Source of the DNA: Eubacterium multiforme
Lineage (GTDB): Bacteria > Bacillota > Clostridia > Clostridiales > Clostridiaceae
Assembly: GCF_030813415.1 (NCBI RefSeq)
Contig: NZ_JAUSUF010000001.1
Coordinates: forward strand, 558,001-622,000
Length of the DNA: 64,000 nt
Reading direction: 5' to 3'
Each line of letters opens with the position of its first letter. The first letter of the stretch is position 1. The position numbers were made by a program, and so were the translations under genes. Below the pieces are notes generated by a model that saw nothing but the letters and a program-made list of their open reading frames with translations, searched no databases and was not told the DNA's origin. Shown here in pieces: positions 30,175-38,347 of this stretch.

Positions 30175-30340
30175 AATTATCCTCCTATCCGTCACTTTCC
30201 TACCCTAAGCTGTCTATTACTAATCACTCACTCATATTTAATTATATATCTTATAAAAGTTCTTACTCAAAGACTATATTATTAATTTAGCCTTAATATT
30301 TAATGAATAAATCAAAATTTTATATTAATTGCACAAAAAA

Positions 30341-30382
30341 ACTTCTATAAAAATAGTCTCATAAAACTAATTTTATAGAAGT
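30341..30382 (-). terminator. Intrinsic terminator of the beta-helix protein gene
   Basis: A 12-bp stem (30341-30352 with 30371-30382) is followed on the minus strand by TTTTTTG, 14 bases beyond the stop. Confidence 0.85.
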
Positions 30383-30395
30383 ATCTTTTATATAT

Positions 30396-31697
30396 TTATA
30401 TTTCATTACAATTATTTATTGATATGGATTGAATATTTTTATCCTTTCCAAATGTACGACAAATTACAGAATAACAATCTATCATTTCATTAATAGGAGA
30501 TGAGTTTTTAAATATGCAAGAAGAAACATCACATACAGTTCCATAATTACCTTTATCTACGGTGACAACTATTAATTTATCATTTGAATTTTTCATATTA
30601 ATTCCTTCAAAATTACATTTATAAATTTTATATAAGCAATCCTTTTCAAAGGAACTAAATTCAATTAATGAGTTTTTTTCTAAATCCGAAAAATTATTAT
30701 TAACATCATTTAATTTACAATCTATAAATTCACAAAACTCTATATTAGCTTTTATACAACTAAGTCCATATATTATTTTTCCAGTACATTCTATAAACTT
30801 ACATCCACTAAGTTCTAGAGTATTTTTATAATCAATTATATTTTCACACCTATCAAAAGTACATCCAGTAATACTTTTAACAGCTGTAATAACATTTTTA
30901 CAATTTTCAAAATAACAGTCTTCCACATTAATTTTATCTTTCATTAAGAAATTTCCACTAATACAATCTTTATAATTTATAAAACTACATTGAGTTACTA
31001 AAGACTCCGTTATAAATACTTTAGCTGAAGATATTTTTTCATTAACTTCTATTTTATTATTTTCAAATATACATTCTTTAATAATTGATGATTTATCAGA
31101 AAATAAATTCATTTCAATTATTATGCAATTTAAAAAATTTTCAAACCTGCAATTTTCAATTTTAAAAGATAATAGTTCCAAAAAATTCTCATCTAAGTTA
31201 TTCTTATCCTGGTTTTCTTTAGCTAAAAAACTACTATTTTCAATTTTAAGTAGTCCATTAGCATAACTTTGCTTTATAAATCCAAAGTCTAATTCTATTC
31301 CTTTGCAATTTAAAATAGTTATATTAGAATTATTATCTTTAATAAAGCTATTGCAGCCTTCAAATATAGTGTTTTCAAAGATTATATTAGATTTTTCAGA
31401 TTTAACAAGGTAACTATCCTTTTTACCCATAAATTTAATTTTAGAATTTTTTATAACTACATTAGCCGCCTGCAAATCAACTTCTTTATTAGCATCCCTA
31501 TCATCAACTAATATATCACAATTTTCTATTATTAAATTTCCACTACAATTAATAACTGACCCTAAAATTATTCTCTTATTAAAGATAATAACCTCTTCAT
31601 CAAAATCAATATTTATAACATCTTCAATATGTATTTCCTTTTTCTTTTCTTGTAAACCTTTTTTTAAATCTTCTACTTTAACATCTCCAATTGACAT
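30396..31697 (-). CDS. Intracellular right-handed beta-helix protein of unknown function
   Basis: 433 residues with no signal peptide. From about residue 45 it is built of loose 20-25-residue turns with recurrent hydrophobic/Asn/Cys rungs such as IIENCDI, VIKNSKI, IEECIFENN and CTFDRCENI, typical of pectate-lyase-like parallel beta-helices. Cysteines are frequent (about 23), unusual for an exported protein and consistent with a reducing cytosol. No lyase or hydrolase active site is visible. ATG follows GGAGATGAAGCTTA. It is a lone gene. Function unknown. Confidence 0.65.
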   Translation of the reverse strand: MSIGDVKVEDLKKGLQEKKKEIHIEDVINIDFDEEVIIFNKRIILGSVINCSGNLIIENCDILVDDRDANKEVDLQAANVVIKNSKIKFMGKKDSYLVKSEKSNIIFENTIFEGCNSFIKDNNSNITILNCKGIELDFGFIKQSYANGLLKIENSSFLAKENQDKNNLDENFLELLSFKIENCRFENFLNCIIIEMNLFSDKSSIIKECIFENNKIEVNEKISSAKVFITESLVTQCSFINYKDCISGNFLMKDKINVEDCYFENCKNVITAVKSITGCTFDRCENIIDYKNTLELSGCKFIECTGKIIYGLSCIKANIEFCEFIDCKLNDVNNNFSDLEKNSLIEFSSFEKDCLYKIYKCNFEGINMKNSNDKLIVVTVDKGNYGTVCDVSSCIFKNSSPINEMIDCYSVICRTFGKDKNIQSISINNCNEI

Positions 31698-31896
31698 TAA
31701 GCTTCATCTCCTATTTATTAAAAATTATATAATCCTAAGTATTTTTATTTCTACTATAAATAAGTTTAATTTCTTATCATTTAAATAATTAAATTTATTC
31801 ATAAAAAAACTTTTCTTACTATTTAATTTTCTACATAAATTAAGCATTCATATAAATATTGTATCATAATTTGGAATACATTTCCTATAAAATAAT

Positions 31897-31932
31897 AAGA
31901 ACTATACCAAATCCGTTGTTGGTATAGTTCTT
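31897..31932 (-). terminator. Intrinsic terminator of the FAD oxidase gene
   Basis: A perfect 14-bp stem (31897-31910 with 31919-31932) 55 bases beyond the stop of the 31987 gene, followed on the minus strand by ATTATTTTAT. Confidence 0.82.
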
Positions 31933-31986
31933 CAATTTAATTATTTCTTTTGATTTTATATAACTCTTAAAACTTGCCTTAACTAT

Positions 31987-33348
31987 CTATTTATTTTTTA
32001 AATTTATTCCTTGAGGAAATTTAAATACATTATAAGGATCATATTTCATTTTTACTTTCCTTAATCTCTCTAAATTACCACCATAGTATTCTTCTTCATA
32101 GTTTTTAAGTTCTGCAAAAGGAAAGTTAATAAAAGATCCTTCTGTAATCCCCTTTATATTACTAAATACATTTTTTACCCACTCTCTATTTAATGGAGCA
32201 AATTCATCCTCTTCCCAAACAGATTGTAAACCCATAATAAATTTTGCATCCCTATAATAAAAAGCTGTACTATCTTTTTCTTTATCACAAACTGCTCCAC
32301 CTAGTCCATAAAGAGAAATTGCTACATAAACTGACCCTTCTGGTCTATTATTTACTAAATTAATAATATCTCTTATCTCATCTCTACTATAATCTTTATA
32401 TACAAATCTTCCTGTTGACTTATATTTTTCATAAGGTGGATGACTATCTTGTATTTGTCTATTTACTTCAACAACCCTTTTATAATCTAAATCAAAATTA
32501 AATTTACTTACACAATTTTTAAATGGCTTTAAAATTTCCTGTGCTTCCTTTTTATCCCCATAAAAAATACCTGTAATTTTAACACCCCTACCTTTTTCCT
32601 TAGAATTATAAATTGCAATCTTTAAGTTAAGGCGTCTATCTATTGTTTTAAATTCTCTTTGAATATTTTGAATTAAATCAATATTTTCTTCAAAATCTAT
32701 ATCCTTATAATCAATACTTATTAATGTTGCCATTTGAATTTTCTCTGGAATATTAAAAGTCATAGAAGTAACTACACCAAAATTACCATTACCTCCTCCT
32801 TTGCAAGCCCAAAATAAATCTTCATTAATATTTTTATTTGCAATTATTCTTTTACCTTCATAGTCTATAAGTTCTAGTTCTATTAAACTATCACAAGCTA
32901 ACCCAAATAATCTACTAGAATATCCCCAGCCTCCACCTAAAACTAAGCCAGGCACTCCAACAGTTGGACATCCTCCTCCTGGAAATGGATATCCTAAGGA
33001 ACCTAAAGCCTCATATAATTCTCTATTTCTAACTCCACCATCTATTTTAACCTTATTATTTTTTTCATCTATGTAAATACTATTCATTTTACTAACATCA
33101 ATAACTGCTACATCATTTCCAGTTGAATATCCTTCATAATTATGACATCCTGACCTTATTCTAATAGGTATGTCATTTTCTTTAGCCCAGCATATTGCAT
33201 TTATAACATCCTCTTTTTCCATACAATATACAAAAACTAATGGATATTTTTGAATTGCTCTATTCCATGATTTTCTTGACTCCTCATATTCAAAATCATC
33301 TCTTTTTATTACTTTTCCAGTTAATCTATCATAATTAATTTTTTCCAT
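31987..33348 (-). CDS. Berberine-bridge-like FAD-linked oxidoreductase with bicovalent flavin
   Basis: 453 residues. An N-terminal FAD-binding (PCMH) domain and C-terminal BBE domain (KYDPYNVFKFPQGI) are seen. Both flavin attachment residues are present: His69 in SGCHNYEG and Cys127 in GGGCPTVG, which predict a bicovalently bound FAD, as in oligosaccharide and alcohol oxidases. An O2-using role is surprising in an anaerobe, so it may act as a dehydrogenase (inference). ATG 33348 follows AGGTG; an in-frame TTG at 33366 is less likely. There is no signal peptide. Confidence 0.85.
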   Translation of the reverse strand: MEKINYDRLTGKVIKRDDFEYEESRKSWNRAIQKYPLVFVYCMEKEDVINAICWAKENDIPIRIRSGCHNYEGYSTGNDVAVIDVSKMNSIYIDEKNNKVKIDGGVRNRELYEALGSLGYPFPGGGCPTVGVPGLVLGGGWGYSSRLFGLACDSLIELELIDYEGKRIIANKNINEDLFWACKGGGNGNFGVVTSMTFNIPEKIQMATLISIDYKDIDFEENIDLIQNIQREFKTIDRRLNLKIAIYNSKEKGRGVKITGIFYGDKKEAQEILKPFKNCVSKFNFDLDYKRVVEVNRQIQDSHPPYEKYKSTGRFVYKDYSRDEIRDIINLVNNRPEGSVYVAISLYGLGGAVCDKEKDSTAFYYRDAKFIMGLQSVWEEDEFAPLNREWVKNVFSNIKGITEGSFINFPFAELKNYEEEYYGGNLERLRKVKMKYDPYNVFKFPQGINLKNK

Positions 33349-33368
33349 CTCTTCACCTTCTATCAACT

Positions 33369-33405
33369 ATTTTCTTAATATGATAATATCACATATTAAG
33401 AAAAT
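33369..33405. promoter_or_regulatory. Strong palindromic operator before the FAD oxidase gene
   Basis: 14-bp perfect arms (33369-33382 and 33392-33405) around a 9-base spacer lie 21 bases upstream of the oxidase ATG. With no T-tract in the direction of the gene, it looks like a repressor site of MarR/TetR/PadR type. Confidence 0.6.
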
Positions 33406-33691
33406 TAAATAATGTGCTAATATAAATTTATTCTTTAGTTTTATAATATGGCTATGTTTTAGGTAAGTATTAATTTTAAATAGTCCATACTATATATTAT
33501 TAAAATTTCCAATAAAAATTTTTAATATTACTAAACATAATACTACTATTGATGTTATAATACTAAATAAATATTTATTTTTAATGAATATTTAATTTTA
33601 CTTAATACTCATTAAAAATATTTCACTAAGTAAATTATATTCATAATATTATTTACCTTAATCTTTAAATTATATTGAAAGGAGATTTTAT
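33406..33691. other. Intergenic DNA before mscL
   Basis: Extremely AT-rich, with many TATAAT-like words and a short palindrome AAATAAATATTTATTT near 33566. No gene or recognisable RNA was seen. It should hold the divergent promoters of the FAD oxidase and mscL. Confidence 0.4.
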
Positions 33692-34147
33692 ATGTGGAAT
33701 GAATTTAAAAAATTTGCAATGAAAGGTAATGTTGTAGATTTAGCAATAGGTGTTGTTATAGGTGGTGCCTTTGGTAAAATAGTAACTTCATTAGTAAATG
33801 ATATTATTATGCCTTTAATAGGTACTCTTGTAGGAAAAGTTGATTTTTCTAACCTTTATATCAATCTAAGCGGACAGCACTTTAACTCTCTTCAAGAAGC
33901 TAAAGCTGCAGGAGTTGCAACTATAAATTACGGACTATTTTTAAATAATGTAATTAACTTTTTAATAATAGCTTTTTCTATATTTTTAGTTATAAGACAA
34001 ATTAACAGATTAAAGGACTTTGCAATAAAAAAAGAAGAAGTAAAACCAACTACCAAAACTTGCCCTTACTGTTTTACTGAAATTCCTATAGAAGCAATTA
34101 GATGTCCTCATTGTACATCTAAATTATCTGAAATAACTGAGGAATAA
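33692..34147 (+). CDS. mscL: Large-conductance mechanosensitive channel with C-terminal zinc ribbon
   Basis: 151 residues. Opens under membrane tension to release solutes in hypo-osmotic shock. The N-terminal helix and first span ([22 protein letters not shown]) and second span ([17 protein letters not shown]) are canonical. The C-terminus carries CPYC and CPHC, 14 residues apart, predicting a small zinc ribbon in place of the plain helical bundle of E. coli MscL. ATG follows AAAGGAG; a strong terminator follows. Confidence 0.95.
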   Translation: MWNEFKKFAMKGNVVDLAIGVVIGGAFGKIVTSLVNDIIMPLIGTLVGKVDFSNLYINLSGQHFNSLQEAKAAGVATINYGLFLNNVINFLIIAFSIFLVIRQINRLKDFAIKKEEVKPTTKTCPYCFTEIPIEAIRCPHCTSKLSEITEE

Positions 34148-34218
34148 ACAATACATATTTTAAATTAATTAATAATTTTCATTTTAAACTTATGAGAAAT
34201 AAAAATTATTAAAAATTC

Positions 34219-34265
34219 ATATAGGCAGCATAGATTTTAAATTATCTATGCTGCCTATATTTTTT
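34219..34265 (+). terminator. Intrinsic terminator of mscL
   Basis: A perfect 17-bp stem (34219-34235 with 34244-34260) followed by TTTTT. Confidence 0.93.
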
Positions 34266-34301
34266 GCCACAAACTTTGTATTTTTCTTCATATACATCTT
34301 T

Positions 34302-34466
34302 AACATTTGTAGAACAAATGTAACAAATGATATATTTTTACTCCATTTTATTCTAATTATCATGTTAAATTTTAGACAAAAATAATAAAAACCATTGAAT
34401 TTATTATAAAACATGGTAATATATAATTATTAATTTCAACAAATGTTTTGTATTTATACAAATGTT
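34302..34466 (+). promoter_or_regulatory. SorC-type boxes upstream of the DASS transporter gene
   Basis: AACATTTGT (34302-34310, inverted), AACAAATGT (34313-34321), AACAAATGA (34322-34330), AACAAATGTT (34438-34447) and TACAAATGTT (34457-34466). The last two are 19 bp apart and in the same orientation relative to transcription as the citM boxes. Confidence 0.7.
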
Positions 34467-34606
34467 AAGATTAAATTCTATTTTAAATGGATTTTTCTTA
34501 TCTTATATTATAGGATCTATAAATTTTAATTGCTTGTTGAAACTAAAAACCAAAATTTTATATTACCCACTAAATACATTAGATTTAACTTATTAGGAGG
34601 ACAATT

Positions 34607-36049
34607 ATGAAAACTAATGAAAGTGATATTACAAAGAAGAAGAAGATTTTAAAAACAGTTCCATTTATTATCAGTATTTTAGTTGGAATTATTTTATGGT
34701 TTATTCCAGCACCTACAAAAGTTGATATAATTGGATGGCATACCCTTGCTGTATTTTTATCCATTATCGTTGGTTGTATATTAGATGCAGCACCTATGGG
34801 CTTATATGCATTAATTGGAATAGCAGTTTTATCTGTTACACAAACCTTACCTGTAAAAGAAGTATTTTCAGGTTATGCAAGTAAAACTGTTTGGCTTATT
34901 GTAATTGCATACTGTGTTTCTATCGGTTTTAGAAAAACTGGTTTAGGAGAACGAATTGCATATAAAATGGTTGAGGTATTTGGTAAGAATTCTTTAACAC
35001 TAGGTTACTCATTATTACTATGCGACTTAGTTGTTGCACCTTTAATACCAAGTAATACAGCTAGAGGAGCTGGAGTTGTTTTCCCTATTGCTACATCCCT
35101 TTCTGAATCATTAGGTTCTAGACCTAAAGATGGTACAGCTAGAAAAATTGGAGCATTTTTACTACTTGTAAGCTTTCATGCTAACTTAATAACTGGTGCA
35201 ATGTTTTTAACTGGAATGGGAACAAATCCCATTGCAATAGCATTAGCAAAAAATGTTGCAAATGTTGATATTACTTGGGGTGGCTGGTTTTTAGCAGCAT
35301 TAGTTCCAGGTTTAATTTCATTAATAGTCATACCTTTATTGCTTTATGCATTATATCGTCCTGAAATAACTGAAATGCCTGAAGCTAAAGAAATGGTTAA
35401 AAGAGAATTAAAAAGAATGGGACCTGTAAAAAAATCAGAAAAGCAAATGATTGCTTCATTTATATTAATGATTGTATTATGGATATTTGGGAACCAATTA
35501 CATGTAAATACTACAATCACTGCTATTATAGGTTTATGTATTTTACTTATTTTAAATGTAGTAGAATGGAAAGATGTTACTTCTGAAAGAAGTGCTTGGA
35601 ATATTTTATTATGGCTTGGACCTTTAATGATGATGGCATCTCAATTAAGTAAATATGGTGTAATAGCTTGGTTTAGTGGAATAGTTCAAGAAAAAGTACA
35701 TGGATTATCTTGGCAAATTGCAGTAATTATATTAGCTATCGTTTACTATTATGCTCATTACTTATTTACAAGTACAATTGTTCATATGCAAGCAATGTAT
35801 GCTCCTTTTTTATCAATACTAATAGGACTTGGAGCTCCTGCAATGCCAGTAGCATTACTTTTTGCATTTTTAACTTGTATGTGTGCAGCTACAACTCATT
35901 ATGGAACAGGAACTGCTCCTGTTTACTTTGGTGCTGGTTATGTTAAACAAAGTAAATGGTGGGAACTAGGTTTTATAATTTCTATATTTGAACTTATAAT
36001 TTGGCTTGGTATTGGATTCTTATGGTGGAAGATACTAGGACTATACTAA
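34607..36049 (+). CDS. DASS-family dicarboxylate/citrate transporter, probable citrate carrier
   Basis: 480 residues, 12-14 membrane spans. It belongs to the divalent anion:Na+ symporter / CitT-like family. The substrate/cation signature is seen as LLCDLVVAPLIPSNTARGAG (about 143-162) and LFTSTIVHMQAMYAPF in the C-domain. ATG follows TAGGAGGACAATT. Upstream AACAAATGTT boxes match those before citM, which makes citrate (with succinate or malate exchange) the best substrate guess. That link is inference; the sequence alone gives the family only. Confidence 0.85.
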   Translation: MKTNESDITKKKKILKTVPFIISILVGIILWFIPAPTKVDIIGWHTLAVFLSIIVGCILDAAPMGLYALIGIAVLSVTQTLPVKEVFSGYASKTVWLIVIAYCVSIGFRKTGLGERIAYKMVEVFGKNSLTLGYSLLLCDLVVAPLIPSNTARGAGVVFPIATSLSESLGSRPKDGTARKIGAFLLLVSFHANLITGAMFLTGMGTNPIAIALAKNVANVDITWGGWFLAALVPGLISLIVIPLLLYALYRPEITEMPEAKEMVKRELKRMGPVKKSEKQMIASFILMIVLWIFGNQLHVNTTITAIIGLCILLILNVVEWKDVTSERSAWNILLWLGPLMMMASQLSKYGVIAWFSGIVQEKVHGLSWQIAVIILAIVYYYAHYLFTSTIVHMQAMYAPFLSILIGLGAPAMPVALLFAFLTCMCAATTHYGTGTAPVYFGAGYVKQSKWWELGFIISIFELIIWLGIGFLWWKILGLY

Positions 36050-36097
36050 TATAAATAATTTCAAAAAAATCTTTAAAAAGCTTTATAAAATAAAATG

Positions 36098-36144
36098 AAA
36101 AAGACTTCTAGAATTTAAATCCCAAAAATTCTAAAAGTCTTTTT
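36098..36144 (+). terminator. Intrinsic terminator of the DASS transporter gene
   Basis: A 19-bp stem with one mismatch (36098-36116 with 36126-36144) ending in seven Ts. Confidence 0.88.
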
Positions 36145-36302
36145 TTGTACAAGCATATCTATATTATTTAATTTATCTACCGAATTTATAATCTTTTTAA
36201 TAAAATATTTTTAATAACTTTAAGCCCATATTTGTTATAATTTTAAATTTTATTAGAATATTAAATATTAATCTTTATGTAAATATTTAAATATTAATAT
36301 TT

Positions 36303-37562
36303 TTATGCTCCTCTTTTTTTAGTAAAGCCCATAAAATCCATTTGAAGCATAAATATATCTGATGCTGTAAGATTATTTAATGAACCACTCATAAAATACT
36401 TTTCTCCAGCTTCACTAACACTATCTCTTCTTACATCTTCTCCCCATATTATAGTTGGAACTCCATCTCCAGTATGATCCTTTGCTTCGCATGGAGTTGA
36501 ATGGTCTGCTGTAAAACTTATATAGCACTTTGATTTATCAATATTTTCTAATATATATCCAACCATTTTATCAATATTTTCTATAACTTCAATTTTCTTT
36601 AATGGTAAATTATCATGTCCTGCAAGGTCAGTTGCCTTAACATGAACTACAACCCAATCATAACCTTTATTTATAAATTGTACTGCCTTTTCTCCCTTTT
36701 TCTTGAAGTTTGTATCAAAGTTTGCAGTAAAATCCTCTTCAGTATATTCTTCCATACCTGCTAAATTAGCTATACCATAAACTGTTTTATCCCCAGCTAT
36801 ACAAATACCCTTAAATCCAAACTTATCTGTAATTTTAGGCATAAATTTCTTTTGTCCAACACCTCTAGTTAAAATTACATTTGCAGGTTCTTTTCCTTCT
36901 TTGATTCTATCTAAATTAACTTTGTGGTCTTTTAATATTTCCTGTGCCTTTAATGTAAATTCAAGAAGATTTTTTGCAGTTTTCTTACTTTTTAAATCAC
37001 TTTCATCATTTGATTTTGGAATTACTAATTTTTCTCCTTCACAGGCTGTTCCAGGGTCTGTACAAATTATATCTTTTCCAAGTCCTTCTCCTCTTAAAAC
37101 AACAGCTACTCTATGGTCAGTTAATTCCTTAACTAAAACTTTTGTTCCATCTTCTAATACCATTCCATTTAATGATTGTGCCAATAAATCTGTACCTTTT
37201 CTAATACGTCCAGCTCTTCTATCTATAACAATATTTTCTTCATCTACAGTTCCAAAGTTACCTCTAAAAGCTACATCACCATCTTTAATTTCTATTCCAG
37301 CACTCATAGCTTCAAGAGGTCCTCTACCTGGATAAACTTCATTGCTATCATATCCAAATATTTGAAGATGTCCAACATCTGTACCAACTCTTATACCTGC
37401 TGATATTGGATATACATTTCCACACATACCTTCAGATACTAATTTATCTAAATTAGGAGTCTTTGCCTTTTCAAGTGGAGTTAATCCATTTAATTCTTTG
37501 TTTGGTCTATCTCCAAGACCATCTGCTATTATTAATATACCTTGTCTTTTTCTCAAATTCAT
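36303..37562 (-). CDS. ApgM-like cofactor-independent phosphoglycerate mutase family protein
   Basis: 419 residues of the alkaline phosphatase superfamily, archaeal-type phosphoglycerate mutase branch. Metal ligands are visible as ADGLGDRP (N-terminus), GTDVGH near residue 60, KATDLAGHD near 310 and TADHSTPCEAKDHTGDG near 353-370. The nucleophile position in GTD is Thr, where I recall Ser in characterised members. It is the last gene of an operon with an exported protein and a DASS transporter. It may therefore be a dedicated catabolic phosphotransferase rather than the glycolytic enzyme. The start is ambiguous between ATG 37562 and TTG 37556, since AGGTG abuts the ATG. Confidence 0.82.
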   Translation of the reverse strand: MNLRKRQGILIIADGLGDRPNKELNGLTPLEKAKTPNLDKLVSEGMCGNVYPISAGIRVGTDVGHLQIFGYDSNEVYPGRGPLEAMSAGIEIKDGDVAFRGNFGTVDEENIVIDRRAGRIRKGTDLLAQSLNGMVLEDGTKVLVKELTDHRVAVVLRGEGLGKDIICTDPGTACEGEKLVIPKSNDESDLKSKKTAKNLLEFTLKAQEILKDHKVNLDRIKEGKEPANVILTRGVGQKKFMPKITDKFGFKGICIAGDKTVYGIANLAGMEEYTEEDFTANFDTNFKKKGEKAVQFINKGYDWVVVHVKATDLAGHDNLPLKKIEVIENIDKMVGYILENIDKSKCYISFTADHSTPCEAKDHTGDGVPTIIWGEDVRRDSVSEAGEKYFMSGSLNNLTASDIFMLQMDFMGFTKKRGA

Positions 37563-37579
37563 TCACCTACTTAAAATGT

Positions 37580-38335
37580 CTATTTATTTTTTAAACTTTT
37601 CTTTTTTAATTTTTCTTCTTTTGCCTTTTTTAATAAATCTTTATTTTTAATCATAAATAATATTGAAATTACTATTGCAAATCCCCAAACTACATAATTA
37701 AATACTTTATTTTTCTTATATACATTAATTGAAAACTTAATTTCACTTCCACTTTTAATTTTTCCAAATACAAAACTTCCAAAGTTTTTCCCATCTTTTT
37801 CAAAAACTTTATATGGCTTTTCTGCATTAAAGTCTACTATATTTAAAAGTTCATATCCTTTAGGAGCTGCTAAACTAACTGTGTAATTATCAATATTTAA
37901 AGGCGAATCATTCTTACCTTTAAATTGAATTAATTTTACTCCACCAGGTACTGTGTTACCTATTTTTGCTTTTTCTTCTACATAAGTTTTTTCTTGTGTT
38001 ATATCAAGATTAAATATAACTTCTTCATTTTTTTCTTTAAAATTTAATGAGTTATATTTTATATCTCCATTTTTTATAACTTTAACATCTCCGTTTTTTG
38101 TGCCTTTTTCTATTGTAATTTCATTTATTTTGCTATTTTTGTAGCATGGAAAATATATATTTCCATTTGAATCTGTTATAGCCTTTATATTTTCTTTTAT
38201 ATTTGCATTTTCAGAATCTTTAGTAATAACATCATCTATTGATATAATCTTTCCTACTTTATCTGCTGCAAAAACCGGCATTGATGATGGTACTAATACC
38301 ACTAATGCTATTAATATAGTCAGTAGCTTTTTCAT
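37580..38335 (-). CDS. Exported membrane-anchored protein of unknown function
   Basis: 251 residues, not recognised. A signal peptide (1-23, ending PVFA) is followed by about 185 residues of beta-rich extracytoplasmic sequence, one membrane span (about 212-230, VFNYVVWGFAIVISILFMI) and a very basic cytoplasmic tail (KKAKEEKLKKKSLKNK). It lies between the DASS transporter and ApgM-like genes, with gaps of 12 and 17 bases, so it is probably an accessory or binding component for the transported anion. ATG follows GGAGGAAAATTAT. Confidence 0.65.
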   Translation of the reverse strand: MKKLLTILIALVVLVPSSMPVFAADKVGKIISIDDVITKDSENANIKENIKAITDSNGNIYFPCYKNSKINEITIEKGTKNGDVKVIKNGDIKYNSLNFKEKNEEVIFNLDITQEKTYVEEKAKIGNTVPGGVKLIQFKGKNDSPLNIDNYTVSLAAPKGYELLNIVDFNAEKPYKVFEKDGKNFGSFVFGKIKSGSEIKFSINVYKKNKVFNYVVWGFAIVISILFMIKNKDLLKKAKEEKLKKKSLKNK

Positions 38336-38347
38336 ATAATTTTCCTC

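Noticed and set aside
34217-34414. A minus-strand frame of 65 codons
   Set aside because: It overlaps the mscL terminator and the SorC boxes, and lacks a ribosome site.
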